In this document: in pieces, positions 18,251-26,909 of the stretch
Layout of the letters: the number at the start of each line of letters is the position of its first letter
Position numbering within the stretch: the first letter of the stretch is position 1
From: JAAYCI01 sp964370295
Lineage (GTDB): Bacteria; Bacillota; Clostridia; Oscillospirales; Ruminococcaceae
Direction: 5' to 3'
Assembly (NCBI GenBank): GCA_964370295.1
Contig: CAYJIR010000002.1
Location: forward strand, 1-64,000
Length of the DNA stretch: 64,000 nucleotides
The notes under the pieces: model-generated
What the model was told of the DNA's origin: nothing
Database searches by the model: none
What the model saw: only the letters and a program-made list of their open reading frames with translations
Program-made: the position numbers and the translations under genes

Positions 18251-19822
18251 TTACAAAAGTTCCTCTACTTTTTGTATTAGGTTTTGTATTAACCCCCCTT
18301 TAAATCGCCAAGAAGCCCGGTTGGCAATTAAACGAGCCGAGGACGGCGCCACCTGCTCCAAAACATCCAAATTGTTTTCGCGCAAGGTAGAACCTGTTTC
18401 CACTATGTCCACAATCACATCGGAAAGCCCTGTGATGGGGGCAAGCTCGATAGAACCATTTAGTTTGATAATTTCCACGGCCCTGTCGCGCTTGGCATAA
18501 TACCGCCTTGCCACGTTGGGGTATTTGCTGGCAACACGCAAAGTTCGTGCTGGATCCGGCACAAAATCGGGGCTACCCGCCACAGCCAAGCAACACTGCC
18601 CCAGTTTTAAATCTAGCACATCCAACACGTCGGCACCACTTTCCAAAAGCACATCCTTGCCCACCACACCAATATCGGCCGCTCCATGCTCCACATAAAT
18701 ATCCACATCGCTTGGCTTTACCAGAAAATAGCGCACACGGCTTTGCTCGTCTTCGAAAACAAGCTTGCGCGATTTATCACGCAAACCTTTACAAGATAAT
18801 CCAGCTTTTTCAAAGAGGTCATACACTTTTTCTCCAAGACGACCTTTCGGCAAGGCCACATTCAAATAATCGTCTTTTTGAACCGTGTTTGCCTCTTGTG
18901 CATCCTCTGTTTCCAAAGTGTTAAGATACAAAGCAAAGCCCAAAGCGCCCTGGGTTTTTTCAAAGCGTTTCATTAAATTATCATAACGACCACCGGCAAG
19001 CACTACTTGCGGTGTGCCTTGCACAAAACCCTGAAAAATCAAGCCGTTATAATAGTCGATATCATTAAGAATGGAAAAATCCAAACGCAGTTGAACCGGC
19101 CCCACTTCTCCCACACTTTCTTTAAGCAAAGACAATTCTTGCAAGGCTTTTTCGGCCATGGGTATGCCTTTGGCCAACATCTTTGCCTGCTCTAAAGCAA
19201 GAGAAAATGGCCCAGAAAGCATGGCAAGCTGTGCCAAACGCTCTCCATCTTGTTTGCAAAGCCCGGCCGCCTGCGCCAAAAGACGCATCTCATGGGGGCT
19301 TTTTTCCCTTAGAGCCTGCAAAGCATCTTCCCGATACTCACTTTCTTCAAATGGCGCCAACATCGCTTTGATAAACTCCATATGCGAAAGGTCTAAAGCG
19401 CTTATACCGATGACCGCCAAACTCTTCAGTGCCATTTGCAGCACTTCCGCTTCGGCCTCTATGCCTTCTCCGCCAATGCATTCCAGCCCCATTTGACGAA
19501 TTTCGCGATATTCCCCGTTCCTGTGGCTGCGGCGATAAACGTTTTCGTTATAATATACACGCCGGAACTCGCCACTGGGGGTGTTCTTAACAATAGATAA
19601 AGTCATATCCGGCTTTAGCGCCATTAAACGCCCGTTGGTTCCCGTAAATGAAATAACGTCCTCCCCTTTTAAGAAAGGACGATTTTGCATGTAAAAATCA
19701 TATTCTTCAAAACTGCCCATGCGAAATAAACCATAGCCCTTTTCTTCAAACAAGGCCCGTATACGCAGGGCAGCCCACTCTTCTCTGCGCAGCTTAGGTA
19801 ACGAAAATTCTTGTATTGCCAT
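18251..19822 (-). CDS. hisZG: Fused HisZ regulatory subunit and short-form HisG ATP phosphoribosyltransferase
   Basis: First enzyme of histidine synthesis as a single 523-residue chain. Residues about 1-310 are HisZ, a histidyl-tRNA synthetase-like regulatory domain, with LKPDMTLSIV, RVYYNENVYR and LAGGRYDNLMKRF. Residues about 320-523 are short-form HisG, with LNVALPKGRLGEKV at its start, the KPSDVDIYVEHGAADIGVVG segment, and the PRPP-binding VDIVETGSTLRENNL. In most HisZ-bearing bacteria these are two adjacent genes; here there is no stop between them and the linker is short. ATG 19822 is chosen because GAGGGAG lies just upstream. This is the first gene of the his operon. Confidence 0.92.
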   Translation of the reverse strand: MAIQEFSLPKLRREEWAALRIRALFEEKGYGLFRMGSFEEYDFYMQNRPFLKGEDVISFTGTNGRLMALKPDMTLSIVKNTPSGEFRRVYYNENVYRRSHRNGEYREIRQMGLECIGGEGIEAEAEVLQMALKSLAVIGISALDLSHMEFIKAMLAPFEESEYREDALQALREKSPHEMRLLAQAAGLCKQDGERLAQLAMLSGPFSLALEQAKMLAKGIPMAEKALQELSLLKESVGEVGPVQLRLDFSILNDIDYYNGLIFQGFVQGTPQVVLAGGRYDNLMKRFEKTQGALGFALYLNTLETEDAQEANTVQKDDYLNVALPKGRLGEKVYDLFEKAGLSCKGLRDKSRKLVFEDEQSRVRYFLVKPSDVDIYVEHGAADIGVVGKDVLLESGADVLDVLDLKLGQCCLAVAGSPDFVPDPARTLRVASKYPNVARRYYAKRDRAVEIIKLNGSIELAPITGLSDVIVDIVETGSTLRENNLDVLEQVAPSSARLIANRASWRFKGGLIQNLIQKVEELL

Positions 19823-19871
19823 ACCGTCTCCCTCAGATTGTTTCATTTACAAATAGTTTTGGTCCCTACAC

Positions 19872-19900
19872 AGTATAGTATACTTTATCAATTTAGTCAA
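19872..19900 (-). promoter_or_regulatory. Sigma-A promoter of the his operon
   Basis: On the minus strand, TTGACT (19900-19895), a 17-base spacer and TATACT (19877-19872). It lies about 50 bases before the hisZG start and inside a long inverted repeat. Confidence 0.75.
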
Positions 19901-19920
19901 GTAAATTGATAAAGTATACT
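19877..19920. promoter_or_regulatory. 19-bp perfect inverted repeat over the his promoter, candidate operator
   Basis: Arms at 19877-19895 and 19902-19920 are perfect reverse complements around a 6-base loop. The -35 box lies in the loop, the spacer is one arm and the -10 box begins at its end. There is no T run, so it is a poor terminator. A repressor dimer binding here would block the promoter directly. The repressor is not identified. Confidence 0.7.
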
Positions 19921-19933
19921 GTATGATAATTCT

Positions 19934-20404
19934 TTACTCCTCGCCAAGCCCTTGTTTTGTAAGCAAAGTTTTTAGTTCTTCCATAAAGGTGTTCACATCA
20001 CTAAATTGCCGATATACAGATGCAAAGCGCACGTAGGCCACCTCATCGGCCCCTTTAAGCTCGCCCATAGCCAATTCGCCCACTTTCATGGACGATACCT
20101 CTCGCTCGTAGCTACTTAATAAAGTTTGCTCCACATTATTCACCATTGTTTCTAACATCTCATACGACACCGGCCGTTTATAGCTTGCGCGCATTAAACC
20201 ACGTAGCAATTTTTCTTTATCAAACGCCTCTCTTTGTTTGTCTTTTTTCACAATCATCAAAGGCACCGTTTCTACAATTTCATAGGTGGTAAACCTTTTT
20301 TGGCAATCCAGACATTCTCGACGACGGCGAATTTTAACACCGTCATCGGTGGGGCGAGAATCGATCACCTTAGAATCTACTGCGGCACAATAGGGGCATT
20401 TCAT
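19934..20404 (-). CDS. nrdR: Transcriptional repressor NrdR
   Basis: Nucleotide-responsive repressor of ribonucleotide reductase genes, 156 residues. The N-terminal zinc ribbon has CPYC and CLDC, with the RRRRECLDC DNA-binding stretch, and the rest is an ATP-cone domain (VKKDKQREAFDKEKL and following). ATG 20404 is chosen for the AGGAGGAAGC site. It overlaps the stop of the preceding isomerase gene as ATGA. Confidence 0.95.
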   Translation of the reverse strand: MKCPYCAAVDSKVIDSRPTDDGVKIRRRRECLDCQKRFTTYEIVETVPLMIVKKDKQREAFDKEKLLRGLMRASYKRPVSYEMLETMVNNVEQTLLSSYEREVSSMKVGELAMGELKGADEVAYVRFASVYRQFSDVNTFMEELKTLLTKQGLGEE

Positions 20405-21210
20405 CGTATTGCTTCCTCCTCGCATTCCCGTATCACATCATCTATATAGCATCTTGCCTTTGCTAAATCACTTGCGCTATCAAAACCATCCTGGTAAAGC
20501 TCAATAATCAAGTCACCTTCGTAATGCATGGCTTGCAATTGCTGTATCATGCCTTTAAAATCAAAATCGCCTTGCCCGGGTAAAATGCAATCTTTCTCTT
20601 GGTTATGATCGCTAATGTGAATGTGCCGAACTTCTTTCCCCATGGCCGCCAACATCTCTTCAATTTTTTCGCCTTTTCGATAGGCCTGTTTAATGTCCAA
20701 AGTAAAGGCAGCCGCCTCTTGCAACATGGGTTTTATTTCCCTCACAGCCTCGGACGCACCCAAACGGCAATAAAACACATTCTCATGACACAAAGTAACA
20801 TCATAGCTGCGAGCCAGTGCCGAAAGTTTGCGAAAATGCTGTGCATATTTTTCTTTGGGAAATGGAAAAAAATTTTGCTCGTGGTCACCGTGGAACACCA
20901 ATTTTTTCGCGCCAAATCGTTTGCAAATTTCGAAATAGCGGCGGTACAATGCTTCTCCATCAAAAAAGCGGCGTTCGTATGTTGAGGCAAAGAAAAAACC
21001 GTCCAGCATAGACGAAAACGGATGAAATGCCACCACCTCTATTTTCGCATCATGCACACAACGATACAACTCGTCCACATAGGGGGTTTCAATTTCACTG
21101 AAAGTATTTAAAAAAATTTCGGTTACAGGGGACCCGATGGCGATCACCTGTTGCAAAGATTGCAAAGTATCCTGCGGAAAAAAACAGGCAGTGGAAATTC
21201 CACAGCGCAT
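20401..21210 (-). CDS. Sugar phosphate isomerase/epimerase, xylose isomerase-like TIM barrel
   Basis: A 269-residue AP endonuclease 2/xylose isomerase-fold protein. Metal-ligand candidates are VAFHPF, LVFHGDHEQ, LCHENVF, FTLDIKQ, RHIHISDHN and the glutamate in DLIIELYQDG. It overlaps nrdR by 4 bases, so it is cotranscribed, but I see no functional link. The substrate is unknown; IolE/hydroxypyruvate isomerase-like and endonuclease IV-like roles are both possible, the former more so. Confidence 0.78.
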   Translation of the reverse strand: MRCGISTACFFPQDTLQSLQQVIAIGSPVTEIFLNTFSEIETPYVDELYRCVHDAKIEVVAFHPFSSMLDGFFFASTYERRFFDGEALYRRYFEICKRFGAKKLVFHGDHEQNFFPFPKEKYAQHFRKLSALARSYDVTLCHENVFYCRLGASEAVREIKPMLQEAAAFTLDIKQAYRKGEKIEEMLAAMGKEVRHIHISDHNQEKDCILPGQGDFDFKGMIQQLQAMHYEGDLIIELYQDGFDSASDLAKARCYIDDVIRECEEEAIR

Positions 21211-21274
21211 ACGATCCCCCTTCTCTTTCGTTTTTATTCGTTCTAATTAATTATGCCATATATTAACCAAAAAG

Positions 21275-21307
21275 GCAAAAAAACCTGTGCCCAAAAGGGC
21301 ACAGGTT
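21275..21307 (-). terminator. Intrinsic terminator of the glycine cleavage operon
   Basis: An 11-bp perfect stem (21282-21292 with 21297-21307) and a 4-base loop, followed on the minus strand by a T run. It lies 22 bases after the gcvPB stop. Confidence 0.85.
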
Positions 21308-21329
21308 GTATGTCCGATACGCTCTGTGT

Positions 21330-22781
21330 TTATTCGAAGGTATACCGCAAAATTGGATTGCGGGCTGCGCCCACATCATCCGGTCGGCTTACCGGTGTCG
21401 TAAATGGAGCTTCATGCATTTTATCCGGATCTGTTTTCGCCAATTCAAACAGTTGGTTAAACACCTCTGCCACCTCATCTAAGGTTTGGCGTGTTTCGGT
21501 TTCTGTGGGTTCTAGCATAAGTGCCTCTTCCACAATCAAGGGGAAATACATGGTAGGCGGATGAATGCCATAATCCAGTAGATTTTTTGCAATGTCTAAA
21601 GCACTAATGCCGGTTTCCTTTTTTAGTTCCTTTAAACTAATCACAAATTCGTGCATGCAGGGCTGGTTATAAGCCAAGTATTTTCCGTTTGCAATTTTGG
21701 ATTGCAAGTAGTTTGCATTCAACACAGCGCCTTGTGCCGCCTCACGAATGCCATCGCTCCCCAGCGAAAGCACATAGGTTAGTGCACGCAACACAACCAA
21801 AAAGTTACCATAAAAACTGCGTACTTTTCCTATGCTATCGGGGCGATTTTCTTGCAAAACATAGCCGTTTTTCGTTTGGGCCGGGATGGGCAGCGGCAAA
21901 AATGGTTTTAAGATATTTTTGCAGCCAACCGCACCGCTGCCCGGGCCACCACCACCATGTGGCGTAGAAAAGGTTTTGTGTAAGTTAAGATGTATAACAT
22001 CAAAACCCATGGCACCGGGATTTACCACACCCATCACGGCGTTTAGGTTGGCGCCATCGTAATAGCAAAGACCGCCCGCATCATGAATGAGCTGTGTGAT
22101 TTCAGCTATGTTCTTTTCAAAAATACCAAGAGTATTTGGATTTGTTAGCATCACGCCGGCCGTTTTATTGCTGATAGCCGCTCGAAAGGCATCCATGTCG
22201 GTACAACCATCCGGCCCACTTGGAATGGTGATAACTTTGTAATTATTCATCGCCGCTGAAGCCGGGTTTGTGCCATGGCCAGAGTCTGCAATGAGGATTT
22301 CCGTGCGCTGTTCGCCTTCGCCATTTTTCTCGTGATAAGCTTTAATCATGGCTATGCCGGTATACTCACCATGGGCACCTGCAGAAGGTTGGAAAGTGAT
22401 GGCATCCATGCCCGTAATCTCACAATAAAGTTTTTCCGCCAAATGCAACACGCCAAGACAACCTTGCACCGTCCGGTCCGGCTGTAAAGGATGCACTCTG
22501 TTAAAGGCAAAAATTTGCGTCATTTCTTCGTTAATGCGCGGATTATACTTCATTGTGCAAGAGCCCAGAGGGTAAAATCCATTGTTTACCCCATGTGTAC
22601 GTCTTTCCAGCTCCGAATAGTGGCGTGCCAGTTCACTCTCTCCAATTTCCGGCAAAGGCAACTTACTTTGGCGCTGCAGTTTTTTTGGCAGAGGTATATT
22701 ATTGATTTGGCTCTTTGCTATAATAGCCGTGCCGCGCCCCGGACGGCTTTTTTCAAAAATCAATTTCGTCTCCTGTTTCAT
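21330..22781 (-). CDS. gcvPB: Glycine dehydrogenase (decarboxylating) subunit 2
   Basis: PLP-bearing half of the split P-protein of the glycine cleavage system, 483 residues. The PLP lysine is in HLNLHKTFSTPHGGGGPG and the cofactor pocket in QPSAGAHGEYTG. It overlaps gcvPA by ATGA and has AGGAGGTGG upstream. With gcvPA it decarboxylates glycine and loads the aminomethyl group on GcvH. Confidence 0.95.
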   Translation of the reverse strand: MKQETKLIFEKSRPGRGTAIIAKSQINNIPLPKKLQRQSKLPLPEIGESELARHYSELERRTHGVNNGFYPLGSCTMKYNPRINEEMTQIFAFNRVHPLQPDRTVQGCLGVLHLAEKLYCEITGMDAITFQPSAGAHGEYTGIAMIKAYHEKNGEGEQRTEILIADSGHGTNPASAAMNNYKVITIPSGPDGCTDMDAFRAAISNKTAGVMLTNPNTLGIFEKNIAEITQLIHDAGGLCYYDGANLNAVMGVVNPGAMGFDVIHLNLHKTFSTPHGGGGPGSGAVGCKNILKPFLPLPIPAQTKNGYVLQENRPDSIGKVRSFYGNFLVVLRALTYVLSLGSDGIREAAQGAVLNANYLQSKIANGKYLAYNQPCMHEFVISLKELKKETGISALDIAKNLLDYGIHPPTMYFPLIVEEALMLEPTETETRQTLDEVAEVFNQLFELAKTDPDKMHEAPFTTPVSRPDDVGAARNPILRYTFE

Positions 22782-24091
22782 ATAGCCGCCACCTCCTTAC
22801 AAATTCTCACCATATGGTCAATATCATTTTTTGTGTTCACTTCTGTGCAGCACCATAAAATACCACCGTCTACTTCCAGCCCACCCAAAATACCATTAGA
22901 ATCCAGTTGTTGCAACAAAGGCTCTGCACCGGGCGGTGTTTCTGTGACAAACTCGTGGAAGAATTCGCCTTTATGACGGCGCTTATAGCCAATTTTTTCC
23001 AACTCTTCTGCCAAATAATGTGTTTTCGCATAGCACTGATTGGCCACCTCGCAAAGTCCCTGAGGCCCTAGCGAAGCTAAATATACGGTGATGGCAAGTG
23101 CACACAAAGCCTGGTTAGAGCAAATGCTACTACTAGACTTTTCGCGACGAATGTGTTGCTCGCGCGCTTGCAAGGTGAGCACGAAACAACGTTTTCCGTT
23201 GCGGTCTGTTGTTTGGCCCACAATGCGCCCTGGCATACGGCGCAGCAGGCTGGTTGTGCAGGCCATAAATCCACAATATGGGCCTCCATAAGACATGGAA
23301 ATACCCATGGGTTGGCCCTCGCCCACGGCAATGTCCACACCATACTCGCCCGGCGTTTTACTGATAGCCAGGGACATGGGGTTCGAGTGCATAATTACTT
23401 TTACACCTTTTGCATGACACAAATCTACAATAGCATCTACGTCTTCATAAAGACCATAATAGTTTGGCGATTGCACCAATACACTGGACACGCTTTCGTC
23501 TAACAACTCTTCAAGATGTTCCAAATCAATCAAACCATCTTTTTCGGCAATCATCTCTACAGGAGTGCCTAGGCTATGTGTATAGGTTTTGCAAACCTCC
23601 AAAATATCGGGCTGACAATTCTTTGGCAGCAAAGCTTTGGAACGTTTACGCTCGAGGCACATGGTAATGGCTTCGGCTGCCGCTGTAGCACCATCATATA
23701 CCGAGGCATTAGACACATCCATGCCCGTCAATGCGCAAATGTCTGATTGAAATTCGAAAATAATTTGTAAATTACCTTGGCTAATCTCTGCCTGATACGG
23801 TGTATAGGCGGTGAGGAAGGTTTCTTTTGTGGTGATGTTGCGCAAAATAGAGGGCACGAAATGACGATAGGCCCCCGCGCCACGAAACACAGATTTATAC
23901 ACCTTATTGTCTCGGGCAAAACTTTCTATTATGCGTTGTACTTCGTATTCACTCTTTCCTTTTGGCATGTTCAGTGGCGGCGCAAGCAAATCTTTTGGAA
24001 CTTGGGAAAACAAATCATCCATACAGGAGAGCCCAAGCTCCTTTAGCATTTCTTGCTGCTCGCTTTCGGTCATGGGAATATAACCACCCAT
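22778..24091 (-). CDS. gcvPA: Glycine dehydrogenase (decarboxylating) subunit 1
   Basis: Non-PLP half of the split P-protein, 437 residues, typical length. Diagnostic stretches are FRGAGAYRHFVPSI, TAYTPYQAEISQG and SMSYGGPYCGFMAC. It starts one base after the gcvH stop region behind AGAGGAGGG. Confidence 0.95.
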   Translation of the reverse strand: MGGYIPMTESEQQEMLKELGLSCMDDLFSQVPKDLLAPPLNMPKGKSEYEVQRIIESFARDNKVYKSVFRGAGAYRHFVPSILRNITTKETFLTAYTPYQAEISQGNLQIIFEFQSDICALTGMDVSNASVYDGATAAAEAITMCLERKRSKALLPKNCQPDILEVCKTYTHSLGTPVEMIAEKDGLIDLEHLEELLDESVSSVLVQSPNYYGLYEDVDAIVDLCHAKGVKVIMHSNPMSLAISKTPGEYGVDIAVGEGQPMGISMSYGGPYCGFMACTTSLLRRMPGRIVGQTTDRNGKRCFVLTLQAREQHIRREKSSSSICSNQALCALAITVYLASLGPQGLCEVANQCYAKTHYLAEELEKIGYKRRHKGEFFHEFVTETPPGAEPLLQQLDSNGILGGLEVDGGILWCCTEVNTKNDIDHMVRICKEVAAI

Positions 24092-24092
24092 A

Positions 24093-24470
24093 TTAACCCT
24101 CCTCTTTTACAAAGGCTTCATAGGCGGCAGCATTTAAAAGTTCTTCGGAGTATTCGGCTGCTTCCACTTCTACAAGCCAAGCATCATAAGCGCCTTTGTT
24201 GATGATTTCCGGCTCGTCCAACACGGCTTCATTCACTGCTACCACACGCCCACTTACCGGCGCATGTATATCCGACACAGCTTTCACGCTTTCCACATCT
24301 GCAAAAGTCTCACCGGCAGAAATGGAATCCCCCTCTTCTGGTAAATTCACAAAAACCAAATCTCCCAGCTCACTTTGCGCAAAATCCGTAATCCCGATTT
24401 TTACAGTATCCCCCTCTTTTTCTACCCATTCGTGATTTTTTGTGTACAATAAGTTTTCTTTCGTTGTCAT
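24093..24470 (-). CDS. gcvH: Glycine cleavage system H protein
   Basis: Lipoyl carrier of the glycine cleavage system, 125 residues. The lipoylated lysine is in ESVKAVSDI near residue 62. ATG 24470 is preferred to ATG 24476, since TAGGAGGG touches the latter and is correctly spaced only for the former. It is the first gene after the glycine riboswitch. gcvT, which usually heads such operons, is absent here. Confidence 0.95.
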   Translation of the reverse strand: MTTKENLLYTKNHEWVEKEGDTVKIGITDFAQSELGDLVFVNLPEEGDSISAGETFADVESVKAVSDIHAPVSGRVVAVNEAVLDEPEIINKGAYDAWLVEVEAAEYSEELLNAAAYEAFVKEEG

Positions 24471-24530
24471 TTCCATACCCTCCTAAATTTTGTTTGTTTG
24501 CCGTACAAATAAGTTTGTTAAAAAATTGTT

Positions 24531-24563
24531 AAAAAAAACGAAAGCATAGGATTTTACCCATGC
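24531..24563 (-). terminator. Riboswitch-controlled terminator before gcvH
   Basis: Stem 24557-24563 with 24544-24550 and a long T run on the minus strand (the A run at 24531-24539). It lies directly 3' of the second glycine aptamer and 60 bases before gcvH, the usual expression platform. Confidence 0.75.
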
Positions 24564-24758
24564 CTCCGTTTGTTTACCTGAAAGATTCTCCTGTGTGTAC
24601 AAAACACAGCATAGGATTGCTTCGTCGGTGCAGGCTCTTGATAGTAAAGCCCCTGCTTTCCAGAGTTATCGTCCACCACCGGTCTGTTTGCCTGAGAGTT
24701 TTTCCCCTTCGGCGTTGCCTTGCGCAAGCTCTCCCTGTGGTTTCGCTCGATATGCACA
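24564..24758 (-). promoter_or_regulatory. Tandem glycine riboswitch
   Basis: On the minus strand the first aptamer contains GGGAGAG, CGCCGAAGGGG and AACTCTCAGGC (about 24741-24690). After a linker the second contains GCACCGACGAAGC and GGAGAATCTTTCAGGT (about 24633-24577). This is the known two-aptamer class that turns on gcv genes when glycine is abundant. It sits between a sigma-A promoter and gcvH. Confidence 0.92.
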
Positions 24759-24764
24759 TTTTTT

Positions 24765-24793
24765 ATATTAACGGCTATAAAGCCGGCTGTCAA
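24765..24793 (-). promoter_or_regulatory. Sigma-A promoter of the gcv riboswitch operon
   Basis: TTGACA (24793-24788), 17-base spacer, TAATAT (24770-24765) on the minus strand, a few bases before the first glycine aptamer. Confidence 0.7.
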
Positions 24794-24852
24794 TAGTTTT
24801 TTTTAAATTTATATACGTTAAATAATAAACAAAGATTTTTCGGTGGCGCGCT

Positions 24853-25395
24853 CTATTTTTCCAAAGATTCAAAAGAACATCCGTATTCATAGCCATTGTC
24901 TGTTTTCCCCTGCAAACGCACCACTTTAGTTTTCACCGCCAGTAGCTCGCCATTGATGGGAAGGTGCACATAAAAAACATCCCCTAATTTCAGCATATCT
25001 TGTTCGGTGTGTACCAAAATGCCGCTTACACTGATATTTTGCACATTCACAATTTTCTCATCGTCCGGCTCATACCCGGGCAAATGATTCACCGGCACAT
25101 CCACATGCAAATCGAAGCGTTTGTTTTGCCTTTTCTTTGGTTCTTTCTTTTGAAAAAGAGAAATCTCAAGTAGCCCGTCCGAATTACGTTTTCGCACATT
25201 TCCCTGGTATTCATACACACCCGTTGGGTGCGAAATAATAACCATCACGTGTTTTTGTAAGCTCTCTCTGCTTACACCAAAAAGGAAAATCTGATTCATG
25301 TTGCGATTGTATTCTACCACCTGTGTTTTGCAAAACACCTCATCAGACTGTCTATCTTTTATCACTACATTGCAACCTCTAAAATCAATGGCCAC
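24853..25395 (-). CDS. PilZ domain protein, probable cyclic-di-GMP receptor
   Basis: A 180-residue cytoplasmic protein with a YcgR-like N-terminal flap domain (about 1-90) and a C-terminal PilZ domain. The cyclic-di-GMP motif is present: RQNKR (RxxxR) near residue 95, followed by NISVSG (N-x-S-x-x-G). The start is GTG 25395 behind TAGGAGG. It is monocistronic, and no flagellar gene is nearby to indicate a target. Confidence 0.85.
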   Translation of the reverse strand: MAIDFRGCNVVIKDRQSDEVFCKTQVVEYNRNMNQIFLFGVSRESLQKHVMVIISHPTGVYEYQGNVRKRNSDGLLEISLFQKKEPKKRQNKRFDLHVDVPVNHLPGYEPDDEKIVNVQNISVSGILVHTEQDMLKLGDVFYVHLPINGELLAVKTKVVRLQGKTDNGYEYGCSFESLEK

Positions 25396-25427
25396 AGCAC
25401 AAACCTCCTATTTGGTCTATAGCATTC

Positions 25428-25456
25428 AGTGTATACTTTACAAAGGGCCCTGTCAA
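25428..25456 (-). promoter_or_regulatory. Sigma-A promoter of the PilZ gene
   Basis: TTGACA (25456-25451), 17-base spacer, TACACT (25433-25428), 32 bases before the GTG start. Confidence 0.65.
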
Positions 25457-25501
25457 GAAAATCAAAACCTCCATTTTTTGCTTTGATTCATTTTTTACCA
25501 A

Positions 25502-26674
25502 CTAGGCAATACCGGGTTTTTGGTTGATGGCCTGTGTTTGTGCCGTAGCCCAGTGTTCTTGTAGCATTTGTTCCAGCATATTTGTAACCGTGGTAAAGTT
25601 CTGTCTATCTTCGCTTGCGCCAACACTTTTATCTGTTAGAATCGCTATAAGGTAGGGATGTGAAGCATATACCACAGCCATATCATGATAGGCATGCTCA
25701 TCCCAACCATATTTTCTTGCCATGGGCCAAGAGCTTGTGATGATGGGATAGCGTGTATTCATAAGATGCTCTTGCAATTGTAGGCCATATAAGCCCGTTT
25801 GCATATATTCGTATAAAGCCGCCAGATATATGCCTGCCTGGGGCGCTGTAATGCTGTCTCCCGTTACGCTATAGGCATTGTTTACCCCAAGCTCCGCCGC
25901 CCACTGGGCAAAGCCGCTGGCAGGGTATCTCTTTAACAATTCCCTTTGAGCCACGGTGTCGCTGTATCGAAGCAGGTATTCTATCATTTCGGCCAGACTC
26001 AATTCGCGTGGCAAATTTTCGTCGTCCTTTAATATGCCTGAATTCTCTTCAGAACCAACGATACTTTGCTCGTCGATTAAAAAAGTTTCTTCCAAACTGG
26101 CCTCACCCTGCTCCACAAGCTGATACAAATACAGTGCATAGGGCGCTTTGGAAAGACTGGCTACATCAAAATTTTCCTCACCATTAAAGATATATTGTGC
26201 ACCGGAGTCCATATCTAAAAAGTATAAAGCCACACGATGGCCTTCGTCTGGGTCAGGTTCTTCTTCTAGCTCCGAGGTACTTTCTATGTCTTGTGCCTCA
26301 ACCTCTTCTTGCGGCACCAGTGGTTGCTCTTTGGCTGCCCACTCTTCTAAAAACGTATCCAGCTGCTCGGTTTGCTCCGGCGTAAAGGCATACGGCTGCC
26401 AACCGCCCACCGGCACCGTAAGCTCCGTTGGCATCACAAGCGGGGGTTGCTCCACCACTGTATCCTCCTCTGCAACCATCCCCTCTTGCGGAACGGGTAT
26501 GCTCTGCTCTGTAAGCGACCCCGGTATTGCCTGTTGCGCCTCCCGTTCTTCCAACATCACCAAAATTACCAATGCAATAAAAAGTATCCCCAAACAAAGC
26601 AACACCACTGTTGTTTTGGTGTCTTGGCTTTCTTTTTTGCGATATCCTCGCCTTCTTGTCTTCCTTTTTACCAT
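25502..26674 (-). CDS. Membrane-anchored serine hydrolase, class A beta-lactamase-like
   Basis: A 390-residue protein with a basic cytoplasmic N-terminus, one membrane segment (about residues 20-42), an acidic and proline-rich spacer (about 45-145) and an extracellular class A beta-lactamase-fold domain. The nucleophile motif is SLSK near residue 172 and the second motif is SDT near 240. The KTG motif appears altered, as DKSVG. The last change and the anchored form argue for a wall-related hydrolase or sensor rather than a secreted resistance enzyme. AGGAAAC precedes ATG 26674. Confidence 0.78.
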   Translation of the reverse strand: MVKRKTRRRGYRKKESQDTKTTVVLLCLGILFIALVILVMLEEREAQQAIPGSLTEQSIPVPQEGMVAEEDTVVEQPPLVMPTELTVPVGGWQPYAFTPEQTEQLDTFLEEWAAKEQPLVPQEEVEAQDIESTSELEEEPDPDEGHRVALYFLDMDSGAQYIFNGEENFDVASLSKAPYALYLYQLVEQGEASLEETFLIDEQSIVGSEENSGILKDDENLPRELSLAEMIEYLLRYSDTVAQRELLKRYPASGFAQWAAELGVNNAYSVTGDSITAPQAGIYLAALYEYMQTGLYGLQLQEHLMNTRYPIITSSWPMARKYGWDEHAYHDMAVVYASHPYLIAILTDKSVGASEDRQNFTTVTNMLEQMLQEHWATAQTQAINQKPGIA

Positions 26675-26909
26675 CAATTTGTTTCCTATTGTTTATTATT
26701 ATAATCTATTTGTCCATTGAAGTCCCAACGAAAACTCATTTAAGCTCTATACCGAAAAAGCACAAAATCTCTTCTATTCCCTCTTGATGATAACACAAAC
26801 CTTGGGCAAAATCACTGCCTCAAGTGCGAATTTTTTGTGATTACACGGAAAAACCTTGCATAAGGACAACACACAAAACAACATGGGCCACATCGTATCA
26901 CAAACATAC
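26675..26909 (-). other. Long 5' leader of the serine hydrolase gene
   Basis: About 230 untranslated bases between the promoter and the gene. It can fold a composite hairpin near 26769-26845: an outer stem pairing CACAAA with TTTGTG and an inner stem pairing CTTG-GGCA with TGCC-AAG. No terminator and no known riboswitch class is recognised, and no credible ORF is present. Confidence 0.4.

Noticed and set aside
19847..19933. T-box or histidine leader-peptide attenuator before the his operon
   Set aside because: Only about 50 bases separate the -10 box from the hisZG start; there is no specifier loop, no T-box sequence and no His-codon run.
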